This document shows, in pieces, positions 33,471-42,510 of a stretch of 64,000 bases of DNA; the stretch's first letter is position 1; every line of letters begins with the position of its first letter. The translations under genes and the position numbers were made by a program. The notes below the pieces were generated by a model. It was not told the DNA's origin, searched no databases, and was given only the letters and a program-made list of their open reading frames with translations. The stretch covers positions 6,080,501 through 6,144,500 of the forward strand of contig NZ_AP023243.1 of NCBI RefSeq assembly GCF_016756495.1, in the 5' to 3' direction. Source of the DNA: Mesorhizobium sp. 113-3-3 (GTDB taxonomy: Bacteria; Pseudomonadota; Alphaproteobacteria; Rhizobiales; Rhizobiaceae).

Positions 33471-34601
33471 ATGGGCGAAACAAATTCGGCGGTCCACGGG
33501 TTGGCGGATGCCGCGCGTACGCGGTCGGATGGAGCTGTCTTGAAACTTGCGCGCGCGGGGCCGATCATCGTCACAGGTGCCGCCGGATTCATCGGGTTTC
33601 ATGTCGCGTCGCGGCTTTTGCGGCGCGGCCTTGTCGTCATCGGCGTCGACAATTTCACGCCCTACTACGACGTCGGGCTAAAGGAGGCGCGATTTGCGCA
33701 ACTCTGTGCCGAGCCGAGGTTTACCCCCATGCGGATGGACCTGGCGGACCAGGCGCTGGTGAAAGCCCTGTTTTCAGACTTCAAGCCATCGCACTTCGTG
33801 CACCTCGCCGCCCAGGCCGGGGTGCGTTATTCGCTCGCCGACCCGCATGCCTATGTGCAGTCGAACATAGTCGCGTTTCTCAATGTGCTGGAGGGCTGCC
33901 GGCACGCCGGCGTCAGCCATCTCGTCTATGCCTCGTCGAGCTCCGTCTACGGCGCCAATCGAAACATACCGTTTTCCGAGCACCATGGCGCCAGCCATCC
34001 GGTCAGCTTCTATGCCGCGACCAAAAGCGCAAACGAATGCATGGCGCATTCCTACAGCCACCTGTTCGGCTTGCCGGTGACCGGATTGCGCTTCTTCACC
34101 GTCTATGGTCCCTGGGGCAGGCCTGACATGGCGGTCTATACGTTCACCCATGCCATCGCCGAGGGGCGGACGATCGAGATTGCCAATGCCGGCCGCGTAT
34201 GGCGGGATTTCACCTATATCGACGACATCGTGGAGGGCGTGGTTCGCGTGCTCGCCGCGCCACCTCGTCCGGATCCGGACTGGGACAGCCGCGCGGCTGA
34301 TCCGGCCACCAGTTCGGCGCCATATCGGATCTACAATATCGGCAATGACCGGCCCGAAGAAATCAACCGTCTGATCGCGATCATCGAGACCGCCCTCGGC
34401 CGCCGCGCCCTTCGCGTCAACGTACCTTTGCCTCCAGGTGACGTCCTGAAAACCCGCGCCGACGTCAGCGATCTCCGCCGTGCCGTCGGCTTCGCACCGG
34501 CGACGGCACTCGAGGACGGCGTGCAACGTTTCGTGGAATGGTATCGGGATTTCCATGCAAGCCCCCTCGACCGGGAACGACAAGCGTTCGTTCGGGCATA
34601 G
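33471..34601 (+). CDS. NAD-dependent epimerase, UDP-glucuronate 4-epimerase (LspL) type
   Basis: This 376-residue extended SDR has the NAD motif VTGAAGFIGFHVA (about residue 35) and active-site residues in ASSSSVYGANRNIPF and FYAATKSANE. It has the blocks FTPYYDVGLKEAR, HLAAQAGVRYSLADPHAYV and TVYGPWGRPDMA that mark UDP-glucuronate 4-epimerases (LspL/CapI). It would make UDP-galacturonate for the polysaccharide. ATG 33471 has GGAG 9 nt upstream and leaves an unusual 30-residue N-terminal extension before the Rossmann fold. An internal start (around residue 24) is also possible. It is the only biosynthetic gene on the plus strand in this part. Confidence 0.87.
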   Translation: MGETNSAVHGLADAARTRSDGAVLKLARAGPIIVTGAAGFIGFHVASRLLRRGLVVIGVDNFTPYYDVGLKEARFAQLCAEPRFTPMRMDLADQALVKALFSDFKPSHFVHLAAQAGVRYSLADPHAYVQSNIVAFLNVLEGCRHAGVSHLVYASSSSVYGANRNIPFSEHHGASHPVSFYAATKSANECMAHSYSHLFGLPVTGLRFFTVYGPWGRPDMAVYTFTHAIAEGRTIEIANAGRVWRDFTYIDDIVEGVVRVLAAPPRPDPDWDSRAADPATSSAPYRIYNIGNDRPEEINRLIAIIETALGRRALRVNVPLPPGDVLKTRADVSDLRRAVGFAPATALEDGVQRFVEWYRDFHASPLDRERQAFVRA

Positions 34602-34740
34602 GCGATGGCACGACGGCCGGACGACTGGCACAACACCGGTTCATTTGTCCGGGCTTACGGCTGAGGGCATGGGACCAGCGGCCGCGCGCCGATCGATACG
34701 CCGGCGCCGTCACGAAGACATCATCAATGGATCGGCCGCT

Positions 34741-36972
34741 TCATTTGCCGGCCCTCAACAGCCAGTTCCATTGTTGGCCGCCAATCGCGCTCAGCCTGAT
34801 CGAGAGCACGGCAGACACCAGACCAGGCAGGATTTTCAGTCGCTTGCCGATATAGACGGCCATGGCAACGTTCCAGATGGCCAGGGCAAGCGCGACACCG
34901 ACAGCGGCGCCAATTGGGCCGTATATCTCGACGCCCACGGCGCAGGCTATGATGTTGGCCGCCGCACCGGCGATCATGGTCGTTGCCGCGGCCCATTCGT
35001 TTCCGGTCATCGCCAGCAGATTCTGCTGAGGCCCGCACAGCGCAACAAAAACATAGCCCAAAATGAGAACCCGCGCGATCGGCGCTCCGGCAGCGAAGCC
35101 CTCGCCGAAGAAGGCCAGGAACGGCTCGGCAATCAACATCATCGGGATGGCCACCACGATGGCGCCGCCCGCGGACAGCAAAGTTGCCCGCGCGAACAGC
35201 TGCTGCAGGCCTTTTTGATCGCCCCTGGCATGCAGATCGGCTGCCGTAGGCGAAAACATGGTAGCGACAGCGATGCGGGAAAGTCCCACAAGCATCGCCA
35301 CGTTCAACGCCAGGGCGAATATACCGGCCTCGCGAATATGGTTGGTCCAGCCCAACACCAGAACGCCGGCGCGACTGACGAAAACATCGAGACCGGTAAT
35401 GAGCATGAGCGGCGGGACGGCAAGCCACCATCCCCTCGGTTCGTAAGCGGGCTGAGCCTGCCGCAGGCCAGGTGGCTCGAGCTTCCTGGCGGTGATGAAC
35501 ACCAGCCCGACCGTAATGGCGGAACTTGCCAGCACCGCCAGCATCACCTCCGGCGCGTGCACCGCCCACAATCCGGACTTGGCCATGATCGCCACCAGTA
35601 TGAGCAGCAGCCCGTCTCGCACGATGCGCTCCGGCAACAGCGCCGAGACGACGCCGCCGAAGGCACGCACCAGCGTGGCGCCAATGGCATAGGCGGTAAT
35701 CAAGGGCACGGCCGCCATGCCAAGCAAGATGCTTAGCTCAAGTCCTCTTTGCGTATGATCCGGTTGCGCCTGCTCTGAAAAGAAGAGGACAAGGCCAGCA
35801 CCCGCCATCCCGAACAGCGTCGCCGCTAGAAGTGATCTCTGCAGGGCGAATTTTATCACCCCTCGCGCCAGATCAAGCCTGCCATTGGCTCTATAGGCGG
35901 GCACGAAACGCAACAATGACACATTGAAACCAAGCGTCGCCAGATAGGCGAGCACGGAGGTCCAGGCCAGAACGTAGGCATAGATGCCGTAGTCGCGAGG
36001 TCCGATGAGGCGAGCAATGGCCAGCTGTGCAAGGCTGGTCAGCCCGGCACCTCCGATATAGATCAAGAGGGCGAAGACGCTCGCCCTCGCGAGCCGCGAG
36101 CCGACGTCCTTGTTTCTCCGAGGTGTGGCCGTTGGAACACCACCGGCGGGATGGCCCGGAGACTTCCGAGACACGCGACTATCGATAAATCCGGCATGCG
36201 CAACGGGTGCGCTTTCCTGGTCTCGATTTGCGCATGCCTTATCCATCCGTGAAAGCGCGGAAATGACTTGCTTCTCGACCTTACAAATACTTTTGAGGCC
36301 TGATTGACTGTCGGCGTTCTCGGCGGAAAAGACTTTTCGGCCAGAAATCGCGAGGAGATCGTTTATGGATTCGAACACGCCGAAGGAGCTCATGTTGACG
36401 TTCAAGTCGGCCTCGAAAATCCGTTCCGCCGGCGGCTCGTTCTCCATCCGCTGCCGCAGGCGGCTCTCCACGACCGCGGACGGCACCACCAGCCTGACGG
36501 TTAGGTCGGCCGGCGGCGCGAGGCTGAGCGCCTTTTCGAGCGCTTCGCGGTCGGTGCCTCCATTGAACATCGCCAGCGATCCAATCGCCTGAACGTATCC
36601 TTGATCGAATATGACAATTTCCGGTGATTTCTTCGCGGCATTCCAGCGACGCGAGAGGTGCAGGATATATCGCCAGATTCGGGCGCGCCATATTCGCTTC
36701 TTTGGCGGTATCAGCCTCACCATCGACAACGAACCGGAAATATCGTCCAGTCGCCCGATTGACGAAAGCAATATTCCCGCGGTCGAAAATAGCGCCGATA
36801 CTATTCTTGAGACGAACAGAAAGATGCCAAGATCGAAGCTCCCGGCCCTGGTGCTGGGCTTGTAGCTGAGAGCGACCTTGGCGTTATAGCCTTTCCCACG
36901 CAGCTGCTCGGCGAGCGTATGCGCAAATGTTGTTTTGCCGGACCCTGGCGGTCCGAAAAATTCAATGATCAT
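34741..36972 (-). CDS. Fusion: P-loop nucleoside/thymidylate-kinase-like domain + Wzx-type polysaccharide flippase
   Basis: This 743-residue two-part protein begins with a P-loop domain (residues 1 to about 250): MIIEFFGPPGSGKTTFAHTL (Walker A), FDQGYVQAIGSLAMF (a DxG switch-like motif) and LTVRLVVPSAVVESRLRQR, as in thymidylate-kinase-like enzymes. After a Pro/Arg-rich linker (about 255-305), the rest has about 12-14 membrane helices with the flippase start LLIYIGGAGLTSLAQLAIARLIGPRDYGIYAYVLAWTSV, typical of Wzx/MATE-like lipid-linked oligosaccharide flippases. A standalone relative of the P-loop part is encoded at 49041-49766. Fusion of a kinase-like domain to a flippase is unusual. It may phosphorylate a lipid or sugar, or regulate export; the role is unknown. 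Confidence 0.85.
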   Translation of the reverse strand: MIIEFFGPPGSGKTTFAHTLAEQLRGKGYNAKVALSYKPSTRAGSFDLGIFLFVSRIVSALFSTAGILLSSIGRLDDISGSLSMVRLIPPKKRIWRARIWRYILHLSRRWNAAKKSPEIVIFDQGYVQAIGSLAMFNGGTDREALEKALSLAPPADLTVRLVVPSAVVESRLRQRMENEPPAERIFEADLNVNMSSFGVFESINDLLAISGRKVFSAENADSQSGLKSICKVEKQVISALSRMDKACANRDQESAPVAHAGFIDSRVSRKSPGHPAGGVPTATPRRNKDVGSRLARASVFALLIYIGGAGLTSLAQLAIARLIGPRDYGIYAYVLAWTSVLAYLATLGFNVSLLRFVPAYRANGRLDLARGVIKFALQRSLLAATLFGMAGAGLVLFFSEQAQPDHTQRGLELSILLGMAAVPLITAYAIGATLVRAFGGVVSALLPERIVRDGLLLILVAIMAKSGLWAVHAPEVMLAVLASSAITVGLVFITARKLEPPGLRQAQPAYEPRGWWLAVPPLMLITGLDVFVSRAGVLVLGWTNHIREAGIFALALNVAMLVGLSRIAVATMFSPTAADLHARGDQKGLQQLFARATLLSAGGAIVVAIPMMLIAEPFLAFFGEGFAAGAPIARVLILGYVFVALCGPQQNLLAMTGNEWAAATTMIAGAAANIIACAVGVEIYGPIGAAVGVALALAIWNVAMAVYIGKRLKILPGLVSAVLSIRLSAIGGQQWNWLLRAGK

Positions 36973-37048
36973 TCTGAGACAGGCCGGGTTGCGGGAACGC
37001 AGTGGTTCCCTGTGGCATTTCTTTGAAGAGCGGAGACGACGGTCCTCA

Positions 37049-39253
37049 TCAAACCCTCTCCAACAGAAGGTCTGCGTTGTCCTCGAACCTGGAACCGGCG
37101 TACCTCTTCAGGTTCACTTGGGTAAGGACACTCCCGACTGGAACGGTGACGGATCCACCGGCCCGGAGCGACTCCAGAACACCACGGGCGATGCTGCGCC
37201 TCGTCTTGGCCCAGCGAACGGCAAAAAGCACCGCATCGGCCCAGCGCTTCAGGAGCCTGGTCTCGGGGCCTCCAAGTCCCAGCGGCCCGTTGATGATGAC
37301 GACGTCGTAGACCGAGAGCAGTTCTTCGGTGAACTGGGATTTGTCGACCGTGGACAGAAGCGTCAGCAGATCATCCGAAGGTGCTGGGGCAGCCATGAGA
37401 TCGATGCCGATTTCCGGCATTCTCGTGATTGCGTCCTGGAGCACGCAGCGTTCACTCACATAGTCGCCAAAGGAGTTGTGAGCCTTGATGGTGCCGAATT
37501 CGCCACGAAACTCGTTCGTAAGGCGCGTGTCCTTGCGGTCGAGGTCGAGGAAAAGCACCCTTCCTCCCAGTCGCGTTGCCGCCAGCGCCAGGCTCCACGC
37601 CAACTCTGTCTTGCCGTCGTCAAGGATGCTGGACGTCACGAGGATCATATGCGGCGGCTGCCCCCTTCCCTGAGTTGGCGCCGCGGTGACCAGAAGGGAT
37701 GTCGCGGCACGACTGAACGGCGAGTTCTGCTGGCCCAGAACCAGATGCCGCAGCTGTCTGGCATGGAGTCCCGAAACCTTGGGAAGCAGTCCTACGCACG
37801 GGATTCCAAGTTCGGCTTCGGCTTCGGCTTCGCCGCGCAAGGTCTGGTTGAACATGTTGCGGACCAGGACGAAGACCGCCGCCATCAGGCCAAACACGAT
37901 CATGCCGGGTGGAACCAGGAAAATTCTCGACAGGGTCTTGGAATTTGACGGCGGCCATGCCGTCGACAGGACCGCTACACCTGGCGAGGGAGCGGCGATG
38001 CGCCGTATCAGATCCTGCTGCCGTGCAAGGAGTTCATTGTAGTGCTGCGTGACGATGGCCACCTGCGGCTCAAGGGCACGCAGGCCGGAAAGTTGATTCG
38101 CGGTGTCGGCGACGGCCGAATCTTGCACCCTCTTGCGGTCCTCGAGGGCCGCAACCTGGGCGCGGTAGACGTTTGCCTCGGCGGCGATGCGCGCGATGCC
38201 CTGTTCTATTTCAAGGGAGATCGCCTTGCCCAGAGCGTCGTCCGCAGTCGTGCCCGACTGGCGCGCCACGAGATCGGCCAACACGGGCGACCCGATTTCC
38301 TCGGCGATGGCCGAGACGGGCGCGCCCGCCTTTCGCAGATCCTCGATATGGCGAAGACGCGATTCCGATGCGGAAAGATTTGCCTTCGACAAGAAGATCT
38401 GTCGGCCTAGCTCCGCTGTCTCATTGGCTGCGTTGTTGGCCGCACTTTGATCGACAGCGCCATGCGTCAGCCGGTACGTCTCCAGCCGATCCGTCGCGTC
38501 GACCAGATCCCTTTGTACTTGCGGCAGGCTGGCGACCAGCGATTCCAGTTCGCGCTGATCCGATGCACGCCGTTTCTGTACGAGATCTTCGATGTAAACC
38601 TGAGCAAATATGTTCGCGACAAGCGCGGCACGCGCCGGACTGGCATCGGTGAAGCCAATGGTGATGACGCGTGAGCGCAGCTCTTGTCCGACCCTCATAC
38701 CGCTCCACAGCGTCTTCAACGCGGCGGCATCCGCGGCTTCCGGACTTTCCGCCGCGGGCTTGCCCCGCGACCAGATCCGGTTCAGCAGATTGCCCACGAA
38801 CGAGCTTCCGGTGGGTGGAACGGCACTGATGCCGCTTTTTGCGGCGATGTCGGCTGCCTGCGGTTGACGCAATGCCGCGAGAACCCGACGCAGATGGGCT
38901 TGCGACGAGAGCATCGTCAGGTGGTCATCGATGCTCGAATCCAGCGAGTCCTGAGCGGTCGCCGTGGCGTTCGAAGTGCCGGTGCTTGGGGCGTCGATGA
39001 TGATCTGGGTCGTCGCCTCGAACAGCACCGGGCGAGCAAAGCCCGCGAGGCCGGCCAGTATGCCGCCCAGCAGGGCGACGGCAAGCAGGAGCCATTTTCT
39101 CGTCGCCAGGGTGACGACGAGTTGATGGAAGGGAGACGGCGGCTGCACGGGCTCGCGTGGCGGTCGCCTCATCCGCGGATTGGTGTCGAGCGTGGCGACG
39201 GCCATTTGCGTTGCACGCGGAAGCCTGGCGCGGCTGGCTATGGAACCTTCCAT
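37049..39253 (-). CDS. Wzc/ExoP-like polysaccharide copolymerase with degenerate BY-kinase domain
   Basis: This 734-residue inner-membrane protein has two membrane helices (about 55-75 and 445-470) flanking a long periplasmic coiled-coil region. Wzz-type FEATTQIIIDAP is near the start, and GNVR-like LEPQVAIVTQHYNELLARQQDL lies before helix 2. The C-terminal cytoplasmic part resembles a BY-kinase. However, its Walker A is SSILDDGKTELAWSL, not the usual GEGKST form, its A' motif is LFLDLDRKD, and there is no C-terminal tyrosine cluster (it ends FEDNADLLLERV). It may therefore control chain length with little kinase activity. It starts 1 nt after the asparagine synthase stop in the same operon. 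Confidence 0.9.
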   Translation of the reverse strand: MEGSIASRARLPRATQMAVATLDTNPRMRRPPREPVQPPSPFHQLVVTLATRKWLLLAVALLGGILAGLAGFARPVLFEATTQIIIDAPSTGTSNATATAQDSLDSSIDDHLTMLSSQAHLRRVLAALRQPQAADIAAKSGISAVPPTGSSFVGNLLNRIWSRGKPAAESPEAADAAALKTLWSGMRVGQELRSRVITIGFTDASPARAALVANIFAQVYIEDLVQKRRASDQRELESLVASLPQVQRDLVDATDRLETYRLTHGAVDQSAANNAANETAELGRQIFLSKANLSASESRLRHIEDLRKAGAPVSAIAEEIGSPVLADLVARQSGTTADDALGKAISLEIEQGIARIAAEANVYRAQVAALEDRKRVQDSAVADTANQLSGLRALEPQVAIVTQHYNELLARQQDLIRRIAAPSPGVAVLSTAWPPSNSKTLSRIFLVPPGMIVFGLMAAVFVLVRNMFNQTLRGEAEAEAELGIPCVGLLPKVSGLHARQLRHLVLGQQNSPFSRAATSLLVTAAPTQGRGQPPHMILVTSSILDDGKTELAWSLALAATRLGGRVLFLDLDRKDTRLTNEFRGEFGTIKAHNSFGDYVSERCVLQDAITRMPEIGIDLMAAPAPSDDLLTLLSTVDKSQFTEELLSVYDVVIINGPLGLGGPETRLLKRWADAVLFAVRWAKTRRSIARGVLESLRAGGSVTVPVGSVLTQVNLKRYAGSRFEDNADLLLERV

Positions 39254-39254
39254 C

Positions 39255-41252
39255 TCAATCCCCTGTCAGTTCGATATCGTAAGAAGGACGGGTTGCCGGC
39301 ACCGATGGCCGCATGGCTTCGTTGCGCCATGCTTGGAACATCAGCAGCGGCCACAAGTCGCGGAAATGATCCTGGTTTCCTTGCAGATGATCGCGCCAAC
39401 ATGCGTCGACCTTCGCAGAGTCGATGACCCCGTCTCCGGAGCGGCGTGTCGTGGCAATGATATCCGATGCCCAGTCGCGCAGGGGGCCTCTCAGCCAGGC
39501 TCCGACCGGAACGTCGAAACCCTGCTTGGGCCGATCCACCAATCGGCGCGGTACATAACGATCGAGGAGCTGGCGAAGTATCCATTTGCCCTTGCCGCTT
39601 CGGACCTTGGCATTGGTTGGCAGGCGCCAGGCGAATTCGACGACGCGATGGTCCAGAATCGGGCATCGCCCCTCGAGGCTGTTGGCCATGGTGGCGCGAT
39701 CGAGCTTCACCAGGATGTCGCCGGGGAGATAGCCGGTCATGTCGTCAAACAGGAGGCGTGACAGCAGGTCGTCGAGTTGTGCCGCGCTGGCATTGGATGC
39801 CGCTGGCTTGTGATGAAGAAGCTTGTTGGTCGAAGATTCCGTCAGCCGCTGAAGCAGTTGGTCCTCGTTTGCCGCCTCGAACAGGCGGGCGAGGCGGTTC
39901 AACCGGTCGCCGCGCAATCCGTGCCGCATGGTCGCCGAAAGCGGCAAGCTGCCGAAGATGTCTTTCTGGGAGGCCTGGGCCAGCAATCCAGCCCCGGCCG
40001 CCAACATCCGGCGAAACGACGACGGCAACTCATGCTGCCTTCTGAGGCGGGTTGCGAGGAAATGGCGGGAATAGCCCGCGAAGCACTCGTCGCCACCATC
40101 GCCCGACAGAGCCACGGTTACATGTCGCCGGGCGAGGCGCGACACCAGCAGCGTCGGTATCTGCGACTCATCGGCGAACGGCTCGTCCCAAATTCGCGGC
40201 AGCTCCGGAATGACCTCAAGCGCCGCGGCCGGTGAAAGATGCAGTTCCGTATGATCGGTGCCCAGGTGCCGCGCGACCGCGGCCGCATGGGGAGCCTCAT
40301 CGAACCCGCTCTCGCCGAACGCTATGGTGAACGTGCGAACGGGCGTCCGGGACTGTGCCTGCATCAGGGCTACGACCGCCGAGCTGTCAATCCCCCCCGA
40401 CAGAAAGGCGCCGAGCGGTACATCGGCAATCATGCGTTCCTTGACGGCAAGGCGAAGCAGCCTGTCGAGCTCGGTCGTAAGGTCCTCGTCGCTGCCGGTG
40501 ATCGGATCCCGCTGCGCCTTGCCGGCGACATCGGCCAGCGACCACCAGCGGCGAATGCGATGCGCGAGCGTTCCGGCACCGCGGCCATTGGCGAAATCCG
40601 CCGCCGTCACCGACAGGACCGAACCGGGCGGCAGCTTGAACACGCCCTCCCAGATGCAACGGTCATCCGGCACCCACCCTTTCGAAAGCATCATCGCAGC
40701 CGCATCGACATCGAGTTCAGGGCTGAAGCCCGGAAAACAAGTGATCGCCTTCAGCTCCGAGGCGAAGACGAGCGCTTCACGTGTCGAGGCGACATAGAGC
40801 GGCTTTTTGCCCATGCGGTCGCGGGCGAGGTGAAGAATCCGGTCCTTCAGATCCCACAATCCGAAAGCGAACATGCCGGCGAAGCGCTGGAGTGCCGCAT
40901 CGAGGCCCCAGCTCTCGATCGCGCAGAGCATGACTTCCGTGTCGCTGGTGCCGCGGAATTGGTGGCCCGCCCCTTCCAGTTCGCGGCGCAGATCGCGAAA
41001 ATTATATATTTCGCCATTGAACGTAATGACATACCGGCCGCTCGCGGAGTGCATCGGCTGGCGACCCGCCTCCGACAGGTCGACAATGGCCAGACGCCGG
41101 TGGCCGAAGGCGATCCCGGCTTCGCGGCTCGTCCAGAATGCCTCGCCGTCAGGCCCGCGATGACGAAGGGCCATCGTCATCGGCCCGATCGACCTGAGCG
41201 CGTTCGTATCGGCGGCATCGGGCGCCAAGAGAATTCCGGCGATCCCACACAT
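39255..41252 (-). CDS. asnB: Asparagine synthase-like glutamine amidotransferase (AsnB family), polysaccharide-locus paralogue
   Basis: The 665-residue protein has an N-terminal class II glutaminase domain starting at catalytic Cys2 (MCGIAGILL; residues 1 to about 210) and a C-terminal ATP-pyrophosphatase synthetase domain. The synthetase PP-motif is FLSGGIDSSAVVAL and ALSGDGGDECFAGY is also visible. All catalytic elements look intact. AsnB paralogues in polysaccharide loci probably amidate an acidic sugar or another carboxylate instead of making free asparagine. The start is ATG 41252, because the Cys must follow Met; the frame extends to 41309. It lies between the Wzy-like and Wzc-like genes. 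A second AsnB paralogue is at 53.8 kb. Confidence 0.88.
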   Translation of the reverse strand: MCGIAGILLAPDAADTNALRSIGPMTMALRHRGPDGEAFWTSREAGIAFGHRRLAIVDLSEAGRQPMHSASGRYVITFNGEIYNFRDLRRELEGAGHQFRGTSDTEVMLCAIESWGLDAALQRFAGMFAFGLWDLKDRILHLARDRMGKKPLYVASTREALVFASELKAITCFPGFSPELDVDAAAMMLSKGWVPDDRCIWEGVFKLPPGSVLSVTAADFANGRGAGTLAHRIRRWWSLADVAGKAQRDPITGSDEDLTTELDRLLRLAVKERMIADVPLGAFLSGGIDSSAVVALMQAQSRTPVRTFTIAFGESGFDEAPHAAAVARHLGTDHTELHLSPAAALEVIPELPRIWDEPFADESQIPTLLVSRLARRHVTVALSGDGGDECFAGYSRHFLATRLRRQHELPSSFRRMLAAGAGLLAQASQKDIFGSLPLSATMRHGLRGDRLNRLARLFEAANEDQLLQRLTESSTNKLLHHKPAASNASAAQLDDLLSRLLFDDMTGYLPGDILVKLDRATMANSLEGRCPILDHRVVEFAWRLPTNAKVRSGKGKWILRQLLDRYVPRRLVDRPKQGFDVPVGAWLRGPLRDWASDIIATTRRSGDGVIDSAKVDACWRDHLQGNQDHFRDLWPLLMFQAWRNEAMRPSVPATRPSYDIELTGD

Positions 41253-41253
41253 T

Positions 41254-42510
41254 CTAATATCTCCTCCGGCGAACGATCGCGGGGATCGCCTGCGGCTTTC
41301 CAGCGACAAGGGAGAGGGTCAGACAGAACCACAGGATCGGATGACGGATGATCAGGTGCGGTGCACTGAAGACAGCGATCGATGCCACGAGCGCCACGAG
41401 GGCGTCCTGTCTCGCACGCCAGGCGGACCAGCCGGCCGAGCCGAGGATCCACAGCAGGGCCAGGACCGAAATCAGGCCGCCCTGAGTGTAGAGATCGAGG
41501 ATCGTGCTATGGGCCTCGAAAGGCCGCGGCAGAAACTGCTGGTTGACGATGGGGGGACGATCAAGGTGCGGGCCTGGTCCGAGACCCAGCGACCCGGATC
41601 TTGCTCCCTTGTTCAATGCCTCGTCCCAAAGGTAGAGGCGAAGTGCGGCGGTTTCCGCGGTCGCTTCCCCGCCCTTGTCCTTGGTGAGGCTCTTGGCGAA
41701 GTCTTCGGCGCTGGCGGCCTCGCTGAGGGCGTAAGGCGCGATGGAGATTGCCAGCGGAACGAACGCAATCGTGAACAGGAGGGCAAGTTGCCGTGAAAGG
41801 CTGACCTTGCCGTCGCTTGTCAGCCATGCCCGAACCCGCAGTCCCAGAAGGATCAGGCAAGCCAGGACCGTCGTATAGAGATAGGTATCGCTCTTTGTCA
41901 GCCGACCGACATAGAAGGTGAGGATCAGGCTGCACAGCGCAAGGCATCTTCCCCAGTTATTGCTGGTGGTTGTGGCAAGATGCAGGGCCAAAGGACCGAG
42001 GAGCGCGCAGTAGAGCGCAAGCTGGTTCGGATTTTCAGACCAACCGGAGAAGCGGTCCCAGTACCAGGGGTGGACGCCAGACTGATGGATCCAGCCGAAA
42101 CCAACCCCGACCTGAATGACAAAGCCAGCATTCGCGACAGCGATCATCCACCAGGCGATACGGCGCAAACGGACAGCCGCGTTGGGCTCCGCGGCAGCCA
42201 GGCAGGTGACGCAGGCCAGCAGCACGTAGGCCATCGTGTCATGCAACAACGGATCGAGGAACAGTGTGGTCGTCAGAAAGCCGACGATGGAGCCCACGCC
42301 CAGGGCAAGCGTCAGGATCACCCAGAAAAGGGCAAGTTTGGTGAGGGCCGGCGTAACCTCCAGTCGGCCGCCGGCAAGAACCCGCGTGATCGACAGCAAT
42401 ATCCAGAGCGAGAGGAACAGTTCGCTGTAGCCGAACGGCAGCCCCGGGATGCCGAGTTGCACCGCGTAGGACATCACGATGCCGATGGCCAGGATCGCGT
42501 CACGGATCAT
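41254..42510 (-). CDS. O-antigen polymerase/ligase-type membrane protein (Wzy-like)
   Basis: The 418-residue integral membrane protein has about 10-11 helices (for example AILAIGIVMSYAVQLGIPGLPFGYSELFLSLWILL) and a large periplasmic loop. The loop holds an O-antigen ligase/polymerase-type stretch (RLYLWDEALNKGARSGSLGLGPG, then EAHSTILDLYTQGGLISVLALL). Proteins of this pattern polymerise or ligate lipid-linked repeats. Given the flippase and Wzc-like protein, polymerase is the likelier role. Its start overlaps the glycosyltransferase stop by 4 nt and its stop lies just before the asparagine synthase start, so all belong to one operon. Confidence 0.85.
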   Translation of the reverse strand: MIRDAILAIGIVMSYAVQLGIPGLPFGYSELFLSLWILLSITRVLAGGRLEVTPALTKLALFWVILTLALGVGSIVGFLTTTLFLDPLLHDTMAYVLLACVTCLAAAEPNAAVRLRRIAWWMIAVANAGFVIQVGVGFGWIHQSGVHPWYWDRFSGWSENPNQLALYCALLGPLALHLATTTSNNWGRCLALCSLILTFYVGRLTKSDTYLYTTVLACLILLGLRVRAWLTSDGKVSLSRQLALLFTIAFVPLAISIAPYALSEAASAEDFAKSLTKDKGGEATAETAALRLYLWDEALNKGARSGSLGLGPGPHLDRPPIVNQQFLPRPFEAHSTILDLYTQGGLISVLALLWILGSAGWSAWRARQDALVALVASIAVFSAPHLIIRHPILWFCLTLSLVAGKPQAIPAIVRRRRY

